A stretch of DNA of 64,000 nucleotides from Roseibium sp. Sym1 (lineage in GTDB: Bacteria; Pseudomonadota; Alphaproteobacteria; Rhizobiales; Stappiaceae). Where the stretch lies: contig NZ_CP114786.1 in the NCBI RefSeq assembly GCF_027359675.1, forward strand, positions 496,001 through 560,000. The letters are read 5' to 3'. Positions 53,267 through 62,655 of this stretch are shown piece by piece. Made by a program: the position numbers and the translations under genes. Every line of letters begins with the position of its first letter. Positions within the stretch are counted from its first letter, which is position 1. Below the pieces are notes generated by a model. That model saw only the letters and a list, made by a program, of their open reading frames with translations. It did not search any database and was not told the origin of the DNA.

Positions 53267-54364
53267 GTGACAACAGGCAAGACGAGTGCATGGCGCAAGG
53301 CACCGGCAAACCGGACGCAGCCGGCTGCCGTGCTGGCTATCCTGGCCACCTTCCTGTTCACGGCCACGGCGGGCGCCGCTGTGCCCGTTCCCGCCCCCAA
53401 GCCGGGCGGCGTGGCGGACGCCGCCTTCACGCCGAGCCTGCGGATCGTCGCGGGGACGCCCATCCCGGCGAAAAAGCGCGCGGTCCCGGAAGGGTACGTC
53501 GCCAGCAGGCCCAAGCTCGTGCTGTACAACGACCAGCCGGCCAAGGACTATTTCGGCAACACCGACGGTCCGGCGCCGCTGAAGGCGCGCGCCATAGGAT
53601 CCTACGCCAAGGGCTGCCTGGCCGGAGGTGCCTCGCTGCCACCGGATGGCCCCACCTGGCAGGCGATACGGCTGTCGCGGAACCGCAACTGGGGCCACCC
53701 GGAACTGATCGACTACTTGCAGGATCTTGCCAGGGACGCGCCAAAGGTTGGCTGGAACGGTCTCCTCGTCGGCGATCTCGCACAGCCGCGCGGCGGGCCG
53801 ATGCTGTCCGGCCATGCCAGCCACCAGATCGGCCTCGACGCCGATATCTGGCTCAGGGAAATGCCGAAGGATCGCCTGAGCCGGGAAGAGCGGGAAGAAA
53901 TCTCCGCAATCTCGATGCTGATCGGTCCCCTGGACGTCAAGAACGCCGACCGCCGCGTCGACCCGAAAAAATGGACGGACACCCATGCACGGCTGATCCG
54001 GCGGGCCGCGTCCGACAAGCGTGTCGCCCGCATCTTCGTCAACCCGACGATCAAGAAGGCCCTTTGCGATTTTGAAAAAAGCCGGGACCGCGCCTGGTTG
54101 CGCAAGATCAGGCCGTGGTGGGGGCACCACTACCACTTCCATGTCCGGCTGTCCTGCCCGGCCGGCAGCGCCGGCTGCAAGGACCAGAACCCGCCGCCGC
54201 CCGGCGACGGCTGCGGCCAGCACCTGACCTACTGGCTTTCGGACGAGCCCTGGGTGCCGAAGAACCCGCCGAAAAAGGGCGAGAAGCCCAAGGTGGTCAA
54301 GAAGCGCCCGATGGCTCTGGCCGCGCTGCCGAAGGACTGCCGCAGCGTTTTGACCGCGAACTGA
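53267..54364 (+). CDS. mepA: Penicillin-insensitive murein endopeptidase
   Basis: A 365-aa periplasmic LAS-type metallopeptidase that cleaves D-Ala-meso-DAP crosslinks in peptidoglycan. An N-terminal signal segment (PAAVLAILATFLFTATAGA) is followed by a Pro-rich linker. GHASHQIGLDADIW at 182-195 and HHYHFHVRL near 285 hold the zinc ligands. SCPAGSAGCKDQNPPPPGDGC supplies conserved cysteines. The start is GTG at 53267. Its 3' end approaches the convergent tetR gene, with a GCGCCCT/AGGGCGC hairpin (54371-54388) and a tandem repeat between them. Confidence 0.9.
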   Translation: MTTGKTSAWRKAPANRTQPAAVLAILATFLFTATAGAAVPVPAPKPGGVADAAFTPSLRIVAGTPIPAKKRAVPEGYVASRPKLVLYNDQPAKDYFGNTDGPAPLKARAIGSYAKGCLAGGASLPPDGPTWQAIRLSRNRNWGHPELIDYLQDLARDAPKVGWNGLLVGDLAQPRGGPMLSGHASHQIGLDADIWLREMPKDRLSREEREEISAISMLIGPLDVKNADRRVDPKKWTDTHARLIRRAASDKRVARIFVNPTIKKALCDFEKSRDRAWLRKIRPWWGHHYHFHVRLSCPAGSAGCKDQNPPPPGDGCGQHLTYWLSDEPWVPKNPPKKGEKPKVVKKRPMALAALPKDCRSVLTAN

Positions 54365-54370
54365 ACCGGA

Positions 54371-54388
54371 GCGCCCTGTCGAGGGCGC
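54371..54388. terminator. Hairpin after mepA
   Basis: GCGCCCT-GTCG-AGGGCGC, a perfect 7-bp stem with a tetraloop, 6 bp after the mepA stop. There is no U-tract, so its action as a terminator is uncertain. Confidence 0.5.
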
Positions 54389-54395
54389 TAGGCCC

Positions 54396-54447
54396 GGTAT
54401 CAGGCGCTGGTATCAGGCTCCGGTATCAGGCGCTGGTATCAGGCGCT
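54396..54447. repeat. Four tandem copies of a 13-bp unit at the tetR stop codon
   Basis: GGTATCAGGCGCT is repeated four times without gaps (54396, 54409, 54422, 54435); the second unit ends CTCC rather than CGCT. The unit contains TGA on the minus strand, and the tetR stop lies in the last copy. The array therefore looks like slippage-type expansion of the gene's 3' end. Copy number may vary between strains. Confidence 0.85.
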
Positions 54448-55080
54448 GGCGGCGGGCCGGGACAATTGTGCTTCCGGCAGGAACATCGCCTTCAGCAAAT
54501 TGCGGAACAGCAACACCTGCTCGGACAGGACGCGCGGCTTGGCAAGCGCCTTCGACATGACGATGCCGCCTTCCAGAACCGTCGACACCATGTCGGCAAG
54601 GGCATCCAGGTCGATTTCCTCCTTCGGCGGATACCGCTCGGCGATTTCGTCCAGCGTCGCGCGGAACCGGGCCCGCCAGGCAAGAACAGCTTTCCGGTTC
54701 AGGTCGCGCACCTCCCGGTCGAACAGTCGTTCCTGATAACAATAGGTCGCGATCAGGCAGCCGGGATGGCCGGTCGGCAGATCTTCCACCATGCGCGCAA
54801 GCAGCTTCAGGCTGATGAGAAAAGCCTGCAGCGGATCGTCGGCAAGGTCCTTTCCCTGGTCGAAGATCTGATCGAACAGAACCTCTTCCTCTTCGATATA
54901 TTCCTCCAGGAGCACCCGGGCCAGTTCTCCCTTGTCCTTGAAATGGTAAAAAAAGCCGCTCTTGGTGATTTCCGCCTCGGCGATGAGTTCGTCGATGGAG
55001 GTTGCTCCGAACCCCTTTTCCAGGATGGAGTTTCTGGCCGCTGCGATGATCCTCTGCCGGGCGCCGGTCGCCTTGCTCAT
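54439..55080 (-). CDS. TetR/AcrR-family regulator
   Basis: A 213-aa TetR-type regulator with a classic N-terminal domain (RQRIIAAARNSILEKGFGATSIDELIAEAEITKSGFFYHFKDKGEL, about residues 8-53). The C-terminal ligand domain contains GCLIATYCYQE. A near-perfect operator lies 30 bp upstream of its start, so it is probably autoregulated. It is divergent from the homocysteine methyltransferase gene across 249 bp, which may be a second target. The ligand is unknown. Confidence 0.87.
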   Translation of the reverse strand: MSKATGARQRIIAAARNSILEKGFGATSIDELIAEAEITKSGFFYHFKDKGELARVLLEEYIEEEEVLFDQIFDQGKDLADDPLQAFLISLKLLARMVEDLPTGHPGCLIATYCYQERLFDREVRDLNRKAVLAWRARFRATLDEIAERYPPKEEIDLDALADMVSTVLEGGIVMSKALAKPRVLSEQVLLFRNLLKAMFLPEAQLSRPAASA

Positions 55081-55110
55081 TCCTCGGTCCCCGATCCTAA
55101 GGCCGTTTCG

Positions 55111-55129
55111 ACTGTACCATTGGTACAGT
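55111..55129. promoter_or_regulatory. TetR-type operator, 9-1-9 palindrome
   Basis: ACTGTACCA-T-TGGTACAGT is a perfect inverted repeat centred on 55120. It lies 30 bp before the tetR start and about 200 bp before the homocysteine methyltransferase start. The TGTACCA-type half-site is common for TetR/AcrR proteins. Confidence 0.75.
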
Positions 55130-55329
55130 TTTTCCCCTCAAATAGATGCCATTGTCCTGTCAAAAACAACAGTGCCACGGCCAAAGCATTGTGATTCATA
55201 ACCTATTTTCATTTCTTTTCGACTTGCCCATAGGACTTCTAGATCGAAAGCCGGCCATCCACGACATTCATGGCGAGATTGACGGATCCCCCATCCCCGA
55301 TCTGAACGAACCATATCGAGCCAAGTTGG

Positions 55330-56295
55330 ATGTCACGAATGAGCACTCTTGTTGAAACACTTCCGCATCAGTCATCGAAACTGTTCCTGACCGATGGCGG
55401 CCTGGAAACCAGCCTGATTTTTCTTGAAGGCGAGGATTTGCCGCTTTTTGCCGCCTTTACCCTTCTGAGAACGGCCGCGGGCCGGGCCAAACTGCAGGAC
55501 TACTTCCGTCCCTATATCGATCTGGCTGTCCGGAGCGGCTCCGGATTTGTGCTGGAAAGCCCGACATGGCGTGCCAATCCCGATTGGGCCGGCCAGCTCG
55601 GCTATTCGGCGACCGCCCTTGATGCCGCCAACAGGGAGGCCATCGAGTCGCTTCAGGCCCTGGCGCAGGAATATCGGACCCCGCAGAGCCCGTTTGTGAT
55701 CAGCGGCTGCATCGGGCCGCGCGGCGACGGCTATGTTGCCGGCGCGGCCATGAGCGTTGAAGAGGCCCGCGCCTACCATGCCCGGCAAATTGCGGTCTTC
55801 GCCGAGAGCGGTGCGGACATGGTTTCGGCAATCACCATGACGAATGTTCCCGAAGCAACGGGCGTTGCCCTTGCGGCGCGCGACAGCGGCATTGCCAGCG
55901 TCATATCGTTTACGGTCGAGACCGACGGCCGCTTGCCGTCCGGTGACGACCTCGGCGATGCCATCCGGGCCGTGGATGCGGCAACCGGCGGGTCGGTGGC
56001 CTATTTCATGATCAATTGCGCGCATCCGACACACTTCGCCGAAGTTCTCGAACAGGGCGGTGAATGGGTCAAGCGCATCTGCGGCATCCGCGCGAACGCC
56101 TCGCGGATGAGCCACGAGGAACTGGATGCCGCGGAAGAGCTGGACAGCGGCGACCCGCACGACCTGGCACAGCGTTATGCCGCCATTCTGGACGCCATGC
56201 CCTGGGTGCGCGTCGTCGGCGGCTGCTGCGGCACGGACCATCGGCACATTTCCGCGATCTGCTCCTCCTGCTGTGGCCACGAGGCCGCCGCCTGA
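55330..56295 (+). CDS. Homocysteine S-methyltransferase family protein
   Basis: A 321-aa zinc methyltransferase of the MmuM/BHMT fold. LTDGGLETSLIF near the N-terminus, SGCIGPRGDGY, Cys230 in MINCAHP and the pair Cys299-Cys300 in GGCCGTDHRH are the expected zinc and homocysteine site. It may transfer a methyl group from S-methylmethionine, betaine or another donor to homocysteine, or act on a selenium or methylated-sulphur compound. Starts at 55330 and 55339 are both possible and both have poor ribosome sites. The preceding 190 bp is AT-rich and non-coding. No SAM riboswitch is visible. Confidence 0.83.
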   Translation: MSRMSTLVETLPHQSSKLFLTDGGLETSLIFLEGEDLPLFAAFTLLRTAAGRAKLQDYFRPYIDLAVRSGSGFVLESPTWRANPDWAGQLGYSATALDAANREAIESLQALAQEYRTPQSPFVISGCIGPRGDGYVAGAAMSVEEARAYHARQIAVFAESGADMVSAITMTNVPEATGVALAARDSGIASVISFTVETDGRLPSGDDLGDAIRAVDAATGGSVAYFMINCAHPTHFAEVLEQGGEWVKRICGIRANASRMSHEELDAAEELDSGDPHDLAQRYAAILDAMPWVRVVGGCCGTDHRHISAICSSCCGHEAAA

Positions 56296-56371
56296 CACCA
56301 AGGGAAGCAGGGTCCCTTGCGGGGCCCCGCATCACGCTTAAACAGGACCGGGCTTGCCGGCAAGCCCGGTT

Positions 56372-56896
56372 TCAGGACACCGGAGCGGGGGCGGACCGCC
56401 CCGCGTTCAGCACCAGGGTCATGAATACCAGATCCAGCCAGCGCCCGAATTTCGTGCCGGTCTGGGGCAGGCGTCCCGATATTTCAAAGCCGAGCGATTC
56501 ATGCAAGGCGATCGAGGCGCCGTTGTCGGCGTCAACGCCGCCGACAAGCACGTGCATGCCGCCGGATTTCGCGATGTCGATGAGCCGCACCATCAGGATG
56601 CGCCCGATTCCCTGCCTGTGTCTTTCCGGGTCGACATAGACGGTGTGTTCGGCCGTGAACCGGTAACCTTCCTTTGCCCGGAACGGGCCGTAGCTGGCAA
56701 ATCCGGCCACCTGGTTCCGCCCATCCACGGCCACGATCACCGGCAGCCCCTTGCTCTTGCGGCCCTCGAACCAGGTCAGCCGGTCATCCAGCGTTTCCTC
56801 GGCGTTGGTCCAGGCCGCCGTCGTGGAGCGCACCGCGTGATTGTAAAGCGCCAGTATGGCGGGAACGTCTTCGGCTACGGCATCGCGGATGTGCAT
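56372..56896 (-). CDS. GNAT N-acetyltransferase, phosphinothricin-acetyltransferase-like
   Basis: A 174-aa acetyltransferase of the PAT/MddA group. It opens MHIRDAVAEDVPAILALYNH. The acetyl-CoA loop is RHRQGIGRILM at about 92-102, preceded by AEHTVYVDPE, and HESLGFEISGRLPQTGTKFG near the end is typical of the group. Members acetylate phosphinothricin or methionine sulfone and sulfoximine; the natural substrate is uncertain. The ATG at 56896 has GGAGAGG just upstream. The longer open frame to 56983 lacks support. It is divergent from lepA. Confidence 0.87.
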   Translation of the reverse strand: MHIRDAVAEDVPAILALYNHAVRSTTAAWTNAEETLDDRLTWFEGRKSKGLPVIVAVDGRNQVAGFASYGPFRAKEGYRFTAEHTVYVDPERHRQGIGRILMVRLIDIAKSGGMHVLVGGVDADNGASIALHESLGFEISGRLPQTGTKFGRWLDLVFMTLVLNAGRSAPAPVS

Positions 56897-57132
56897 GGAC
56901 CCTCTCCTGGTCGGGCGATCTGTTTCAAAAGTGTCCTCCTTCTTCTCACTTTGAAGCTGATTTGCCACGCCATTTGTCGCCATCCGCCTACGTCAATTGA
57001 CGGAGACGGCTTCGTCCGCCCGCGCGGCGGCGGCAATTGGAGAAGTCTTGTGCCGCAAAAACCACCGGATTTCAGGTCTCTGGCGCGTCATTCCACTAGG
57101 CGAAAGCGAATTGCGATGGTAAAGGGGCGGCC

Positions 57133-58938
<1,806 letters not shown>

Positions 58939-58943
58939 GCCCC

Positions 58944-58985
58944 GGTCACGCATCGCGTGACCAATCGATCCAGTGGATTGATTGG
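58944..58985 (+). terminator. Two adjacent hairpins after lepA
   Basis: GGTCACG-CATCG-CGTGACC (58944-58962) is followed by CCAATCGATCCA-G-TGGATTGATTGG (58961-58985), a 12-bp stem with one mismatch; the two share two bases. No U-tract follows. They begin 5 bp after the lepA stop. The rest of the 289-bp gap to the next gene has no gene I can support. Confidence 0.5.
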
Positions 58986-59227
58986 AGGGGCAAACGCCCG
59001 TGAGGGGAAGATGCGCAGCACCGTCGAGCGGGCTGAAACAGTCGGGTTTCGCACAGCACAAGCATTTGGAGTCCAGTCCGCTCTTTGACAATGCTTGGGT
59101 TTACCAGGTCCCGGTCCAAGCCTCGCCAAACCGGGATGCCAATTGCGGATGATGTCGGCCTTGCCGACCAAATCCGATCCAGCAAGCTGACACAGATCCG
59201 CTCAGCCTCGACCAACAAGGAACCGCC

Positions 59228-59812
59228 ATGAGCCTTGAACAAACCCTTCGTGACCGCGCCGGCAACGTCTGCGAATTCTGCGGTGCCACCGAAGCCCTGC
59301 AGCCGCTCGATGTCGGTCCGGACGCGGACGGCACGGCGGACAGGGCGGTCCTCGCCTGCAGCGCCTGCGCGGACCAGATTTCAGGCACCAGCGACCTCGA
59401 CCCCAAGCACTGGCATTGCCTCAACGAAGCCGCCTGGAGCCAGGTTGCGCCGGTCCAGGTGACTGCCTATCGCCTGCTCACGAGACTGCCGGACGAAAGC
59501 TGGGCACGCGACCTTCTGGACATGCTTTACCTGGACGACGACACGCTTGCCTGGGCACAGGCGGGTCTCGACACCGGCGAAGCGGATGTAGACACAGGGG
59601 TGGTCCACAAGGACACGCACGGCGCCGTTCTGAGCTCCGGCGACACCGTCACCCTGATCAAGGATCTCAAGGTCAAGGGCGCCGGTTTCACCGCCAAGCG
59701 CGGTACCGCCGTCCGCAACATAAGCCTCGTCGCCGACAACCCGGCCCAGATCGAAGGCCGGGTCAACGACCAGCGGATTGTCATCCTGACCGAATTCGTG
59801 AAAAAGTCCTGA
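59228..59812 (+). CDS. PhnA/YjdM-type zinc-ribbon protein
   Basis: A 194-aa protein with an N-terminal zinc ribbon (Cys15, Cys18, Cys44, Cys47 in CEFCG and CSAC), a middle region unlike shorter PhnA proteins (about 55-115), and a C-terminal PhnA domain. The latter reads VHKDTHGAVLSSGDTVTLIK, then FTAKRGTAVRNI and RIVILTEFVKK. Despite the name, PhnA/YjdM proteins have no demonstrated role in phosphonate breakdown, and no phosphonate genes are nearby. AACAAGGAAC precedes the ATG. It is convergent with the SDR gene, with 11 bp between stops. Confidence 0.85.
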   Translation: MSLEQTLRDRAGNVCEFCGATEALQPLDVGPDADGTADRAVLACSACADQISGTSDLDPKHWHCLNEAAWSQVAPVQVTAYRLLTRLPDESWARDLLDMLYLDDDTLAWAQAGLDTGEADVDTGVVHKDTHGAVLSSGDTVTLIKDLKVKGAGFTAKRGTAVRNISLVADNPAQIEGRVNDQRIVILTEFVKKS

Positions 59813-59823
59813 GCCGGACGGCG

Positions 59824-60423
59824 TCAGTCCACGGGCACCATCTGCCCGGTCAGTCCGCCCTCGATGCATTTCAGATAGGCAAGGCCGACCCGCTTCGACG
59901 ACACCTGTTCGAAGCCCGGGAACCAGCTGCCGTATTTCTCCGCCGAGGCTTCCAGCAGACCCGGGCTGACGACATTGACGCGCAGGCCCCGGGGCATGTC
60001 GATGGCGGCCGCCTTGACGAAGCCGGCGAGTGCGCCGTTGGCGGTCGCCGAGCCTGAGCCCACGCGGATCGGATCCCGGTCGAGCATGCCACTGGTCAGG
60101 GTGAAGGAGCCGTCGTCGCTCACGGCGTTCAATCCGGCCAGCACCAAATTGATCTGGGTAAGCACCTTGTTCTTCAACCCGAACAGGTATTTGTCGCCGG
60201 TCATCTCGGCCAAGCGGCCGAATTCGACCTCGCCCGCGGCACAGACAACCGCGTCGACGCGGCCGGTGGCCCGGTACATTTCCGCGATGCTGGGTTCATC
60301 TGCGAGGTCGACGCGAATATCACCGGACGTCCGTCCGGCCGTGATCACGTCATGGCGCCCGGACAGCTCCGCGCAGACCGCCCGTCCGATGTCCCCTGCC
60401 GCTCCAACAACGATGATCTTCAT
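59824..60423 (-). CDS. Short SDR-like protein lacking the Tyr-x3-Lys motif
   Basis: A 199-aa Rossmann protein with nucleotide loop VVGAAGDIGRA at 5-15 and a CAAGEVEFG block like the NNAG motif. Ser in LTSGML is present, but the expected YxxxK is replaced by a segment GSATANGALAGFVKA without Tyr. It may be a non-catalytic or differently acting reductase, as in a known subgroup of small SDRs. It overlaps the MerR gene by 4 bp (ATGA), so the two are coupled, and the MerR protein probably controls it. Confidence 0.82.
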   Translation of the reverse strand: MKIIVVGAAGDIGRAVCAELSGRHDVITAGRTSGDIRVDLADEPSIAEMYRATGRVDAVVCAAGEVEFGRLAEMTGDKYLFGLKNKVLTQINLVLAGLNAVSDDGSFTLTSGMLDRDPIRVGSGSATANGALAGFVKAAAIDMPRGLRVNVVSPGLLEASAEKYGSWFPGFEQVSSKRVGLAYLKCIEGGLTGQMVPVD

Positions 60424-60782
60424 GACGTCTCTCCTTCAATCCTGTCATAGGCGGCGAGTTTATGGGCGAGCACCTGCTCGCACCGGTCCAGCTCATCGCG
60501 CCTTTCCTTCAAACGGTTGGCGTGATTGAGGAGCAGGGTCCTGCGTTCCGATATCGTCCGGTCGCCCTGCCGGTAAAGGCCCGCGAAGCGCTGCATCTCC
60601 TTCATCGGCATGCCGGTCTTGCGCAGCCAGTAAAGCAAGGTGAGCCATTCGACATTTTCCGGCGAGAACCGGCGCAGCCCGTCCGGACCGCGATCTATGG
60701 CCGGGACGATCCCCGACTTCTCGTAATAGCGAATGGTATCGGCACTCAGGCCGCACAGGGTGGAGACTTCAGATATCCGCAT
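60420..60782 (-). CDS. MerR-family transcriptional regulator
   Basis: A 120-aa MerR regulator. The winged helix starts MRISEVSTLCGLSADTIRYYEKSGIVP, followed by RRFSPENVEWLTLLYWLRKTGMP and a dimerising helix to the end. No cysteine set for metal binding is present beyond Cys10 and Cys100, so an organic or stress ligand is likelier than a metal. A promoter with the 19-bp spacer typical of MerR control lies upstream at 60810-60840. It is the first gene of a two-gene operon with the SDR. Confidence 0.9.
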   Translation of the reverse strand: MRISEVSTLCGLSADTIRYYEKSGIVPAIDRGPDGLRRFSPENVEWLTLLYWLRKTGMPMKEMQRFAGLYRQGDRTISERRTLLLNHANRLKERRDELDRCEQVLAHKLAAYDRIEGETS

Positions 60783-60809
60783 GGGTCCTGCTCTTCGTTT
60801 GCGTCTCGC

Positions 60810-60840
60810 AGGCTAGTTGCCTGGAGCGACTCCAAGTCAA
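60810..60840 (-). promoter_or_regulatory. MerR-type promoter with 19-bp spacer and dyad
   Basis: On the minus strand, -35 TTGACT (60835-60840) and -10 TAGCCT (60810-60815) are separated by 19 bp. Within the spacer is the dyad TGGAG-TCG-CTCCA. This is the hallmark of promoters twisted by MerR-family activators. It points to the merR/SDR operon, 28 bp before the merR start. Confidence 0.7.
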
Positions 60841-60845
60841 GACCT

Positions 60846-61685
60846 TCAACCGGTCTCCTGGAACGCTTTCAGAATGGCCGACTTGACCGGTTCCGCCTCC
60901 CGGCTGAACAGCGCCATCCGTGTCCGGGGGAGGTCCGGCAGCCTGTACACGTCACCGATATCCCGGCAGCCCTCCGGCATGTTGCGCCGGTCGAGACAGG
61001 CGATACCGAGACCGGCACTGACGGCTGCCTGGACCGCGCTGACGCCGGTGCCGGTGAAGACATCCTCGTGGACGATCCCGGCCTCGTTCAGGGCGGCTGT
61101 TGCCAGTTTCCTGATCGCACAGCTGCCCGTCAGGGCAACCAGGGGAAACGCAGCGCCGGTCTCCCAGACGAAGTCCCGGGAGGCCGTCCACACGAGCTCT
61201 TCCTCGAAGGCGGTCAGGCCGGGGGCCTCGACATCTTCCGAACGCACCATGACCGCGTTGAAGAGACCGGCCTTGTAGTCCTTGAAGAGATCATCCGACT
61301 GACCGACCGTCACATGCCACTGGCTGCCGGGCAGCGCATGGCTCAGCGAGGTGATGATCCGCGGCAAGCGGTCCCCGGCGGCATGGTCGCTGATGCCGAG
61401 GCGAAACCGTCTTGCGGTGTCCGTCCCGCTCACCCGCGCGGCCACCCGGTCGTGCAGATCAATGAGGCTGCGGGCATCACTCAGGAAGCGCACTCCGAAC
61501 GGGGTCAGGCGTACGGAGCGCGGCGAGCGGGCGAGCAGCGCATCGCCCAGCCGTTCTTCCAGTTTCTTGATCTTCATGCTCACCGCCGACTGGCTCGCAC
61601 CCAGCATCTTGCCGGCCTGGGTGAAGCTGCCGGTGTCGGCGACGCGCGCGAAGGCGCGCAGGAGGTCTATCTCGAGGTCGGTCAT
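60846..61685 (-). CDS. LysR-family transcriptional regulator
   Basis: A 279-aa LysR regulator. The N-terminal winged helix-turn-helix is at about 4-62 (LLRAFARVADTGSFTQAGKMLGASQSAVSMKIKKLEERLG), followed by a periplasmic-binding-protein-like effector domain with GISDHAAGDRLP and AVSAGLGIACLDRRNMP. It is divergent from the tautomerase gene across 265 bp, the usual layout for a LysR regulator and its target. Its stop is 63 bp upstream of the merR start. Confidence 0.9.
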   Translation of the reverse strand: MTDLEIDLLRAFARVADTGSFTQAGKMLGASQSAVSMKIKKLEERLGDALLARSPRSVRLTPFGVRFLSDARSLIDLHDRVAARVSGTDTARRFRLGISDHAAGDRLPRIITSLSHALPGSQWHVTVGQSDDLFKDYKAGLFNAVMVRSEDVEAPGLTAFEEELVWTASRDFVWETGAAFPLVALTGSCAIRKLATAALNEAGIVHEDVFTGTGVSAVQAAVSAGLGIACLDRRNMPEGCRDIGDVYRLPDLPRTRMALFSREAEPVKSAILKAFQETG

Positions 61686-61760
61686 GCATTCATTTGTAAA
61701 TCGAATTTTTGAAATATCAAAGATTTGTTTTTCTTATTTATCTACCGGAGCTAATTTGGC

Positions 61761-61901
61761 GTCGGACCAGCTACCGGGCAGAAAAAATCTCCCTCTCCCA
61801 TTGGGAGAGGGCTGGGGTGAGGGGGCAAACCTTTTTCGAATAACTCACCGTTTGTCCCCTCACCCGGACCTGTGGTCCGACCTCTCCCACCGGGAGAGGT
61901 C
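61761..61901. repeat. Multi-hairpin intergenic repeat
   Basis: An outer TCGGACC (61762-61768) and GGTCCGA (61874-61880) pair. The hairpin CCCTCTCCC-ATT-GGGAGAGGG is at 61791-61811. A 16-bp stem pairs GGGTGAGGGGGCAAAC (61815-61830) with 61850-61865 (one G-T pair). GACCTCTCCC-ACC-GGGAGAGGTC is at 61879-61901. It resembles a widespread CTCTCCC..GGGAGAGG repeat seen in many genomes. It lies between lysR and the tautomerase gene. Confidence 0.7.
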
Positions 61902-61950
61902 ATCGGGCTCACGCCCAATTGTCGTTATCAGAGCTGAAAAGGAAACTCCC

Positions 61951-62355
61951 ATGCCGCTGACACAGGTATCCATCCGCAAGGGATCGAAGACGGAAGCGCA
62001 GAAGAAGACGCTGTTGAACGAGATTTACGAGGCCATGCGCGAAACTTTCGACGTGCCCGCCGACGACCGTTTCATGACCATCACGGAACACGCTCAGGAA
62101 GATTTCGTCTTCGGCCGGCATTACATGAACATCGCCCGGTCCGACGACCTGATCCTGATCTTGCTGACCGTCAGCGACACGCGGACCGTCGAAAGGAAAC
62201 AGGCACTTTTCAAACGGATCGCAACCGGTCTGGTACGGGAACTGGGCGTGCGCCCGGAGGACATCTTCATCAACCTGGTGGAGACGAAGCTCGAGAACTG
62301 GTCCTTCGGCAACGGCATCGCGCAATACGCGGACAAGGTCCCGGCAGTGGCATAA
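61951..62355 (+). CDS. Tautomerase-superfamily protein
   Basis: A 134-aa protein beginning MPLTQVSIRKGSKTEAQKK, so the catalytic N-terminal Pro after Met removal is present. It has two beta-alpha-beta units in one chain (second unit around LILILLTVSDTRTVERKQ), like the Tautomerase_2/malonate-semialdehyde decarboxylase-like group rather than short 4-oxalocrotonate tautomerases. Substrate unknown. AAAGGAAA precedes the ATG at 61951; a long open frame upstream is not coding. It is divergent from the LysR gene, its likely regulator. Confidence 0.83.
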   Translation: MPLTQVSIRKGSKTEAQKKTLLNEIYEAMRETFDVPADDRFMTITEHAQEDFVFGRHYMNIARSDDLILILLTVSDTRTVERKQALFKRIATGLVRELGVRPEDIFINLVETKLENWSFGNGIAQYADKVPAVA

Positions 62356-62430
62356 GCAGCGAGCCAGCTCTTCACGCTTTGCACGCCCAACCATCCATTG
62401 TACTCTCCTTCCAGTTTGGCGGAGAGTTCG

Positions 62431-62655
62431 ATGGCACCCAAGACACCCGTTTCCATTCCGGTGGATCCCCGGTTGGCAAGACAGGCCGGAGACCTGAAGG
62501 TCGACCTGAGCAAGGCAGCCGAAGACGGCCTGTCGCGCGCAGTCAAAGCGGAACGCGAACGACTGTGGCGATTGGAGAATGCGGGTGCCATTGAAGCCGC
62601 CAATGCCTTTGTCGACGAAAAAGGTCTCCCTTTTGACCGGCACCGGCAGTTCTGA
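62431..62655 (+). CDS. ccdA: CcdA-family antitoxin
   Basis: A 74-aa antitoxin. The N-terminal half (TPVSIPVDPRLARQAGDLKVDLS) is the ribbon-helix-helix DNA-binding part. The C-terminal helix with RLENAGAIEAANAFVDEKGL and the tail PFDRHRQF is the toxin-binding part typical of CcdA. It should neutralise CcdB and repress its own promoter as a complex. GGAGAG precedes the ATG at 62431. The stop overlaps the toxin start by one base (TGATG), the usual coupling. Confidence 0.9.
   Translation: MAPKTPVSIPVDPRLARQAGDLKVDLSKAAEDGLSRAVKAERERLWRLENAGAIEAANAFVDEKGLPFDRHRQF

Noticed and set aside
54396..54447. CRISPR array
   Set aside because: Units are only 13 bp, directly abutting and without spacers; no cas genes are present.
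59228..59812. Phosphonate-degradation gene phnA
   Set aside because: No C-P lyase or phosphonate transport genes nearby; PhnA/YjdM-type proteins have no proven phosphonate role.
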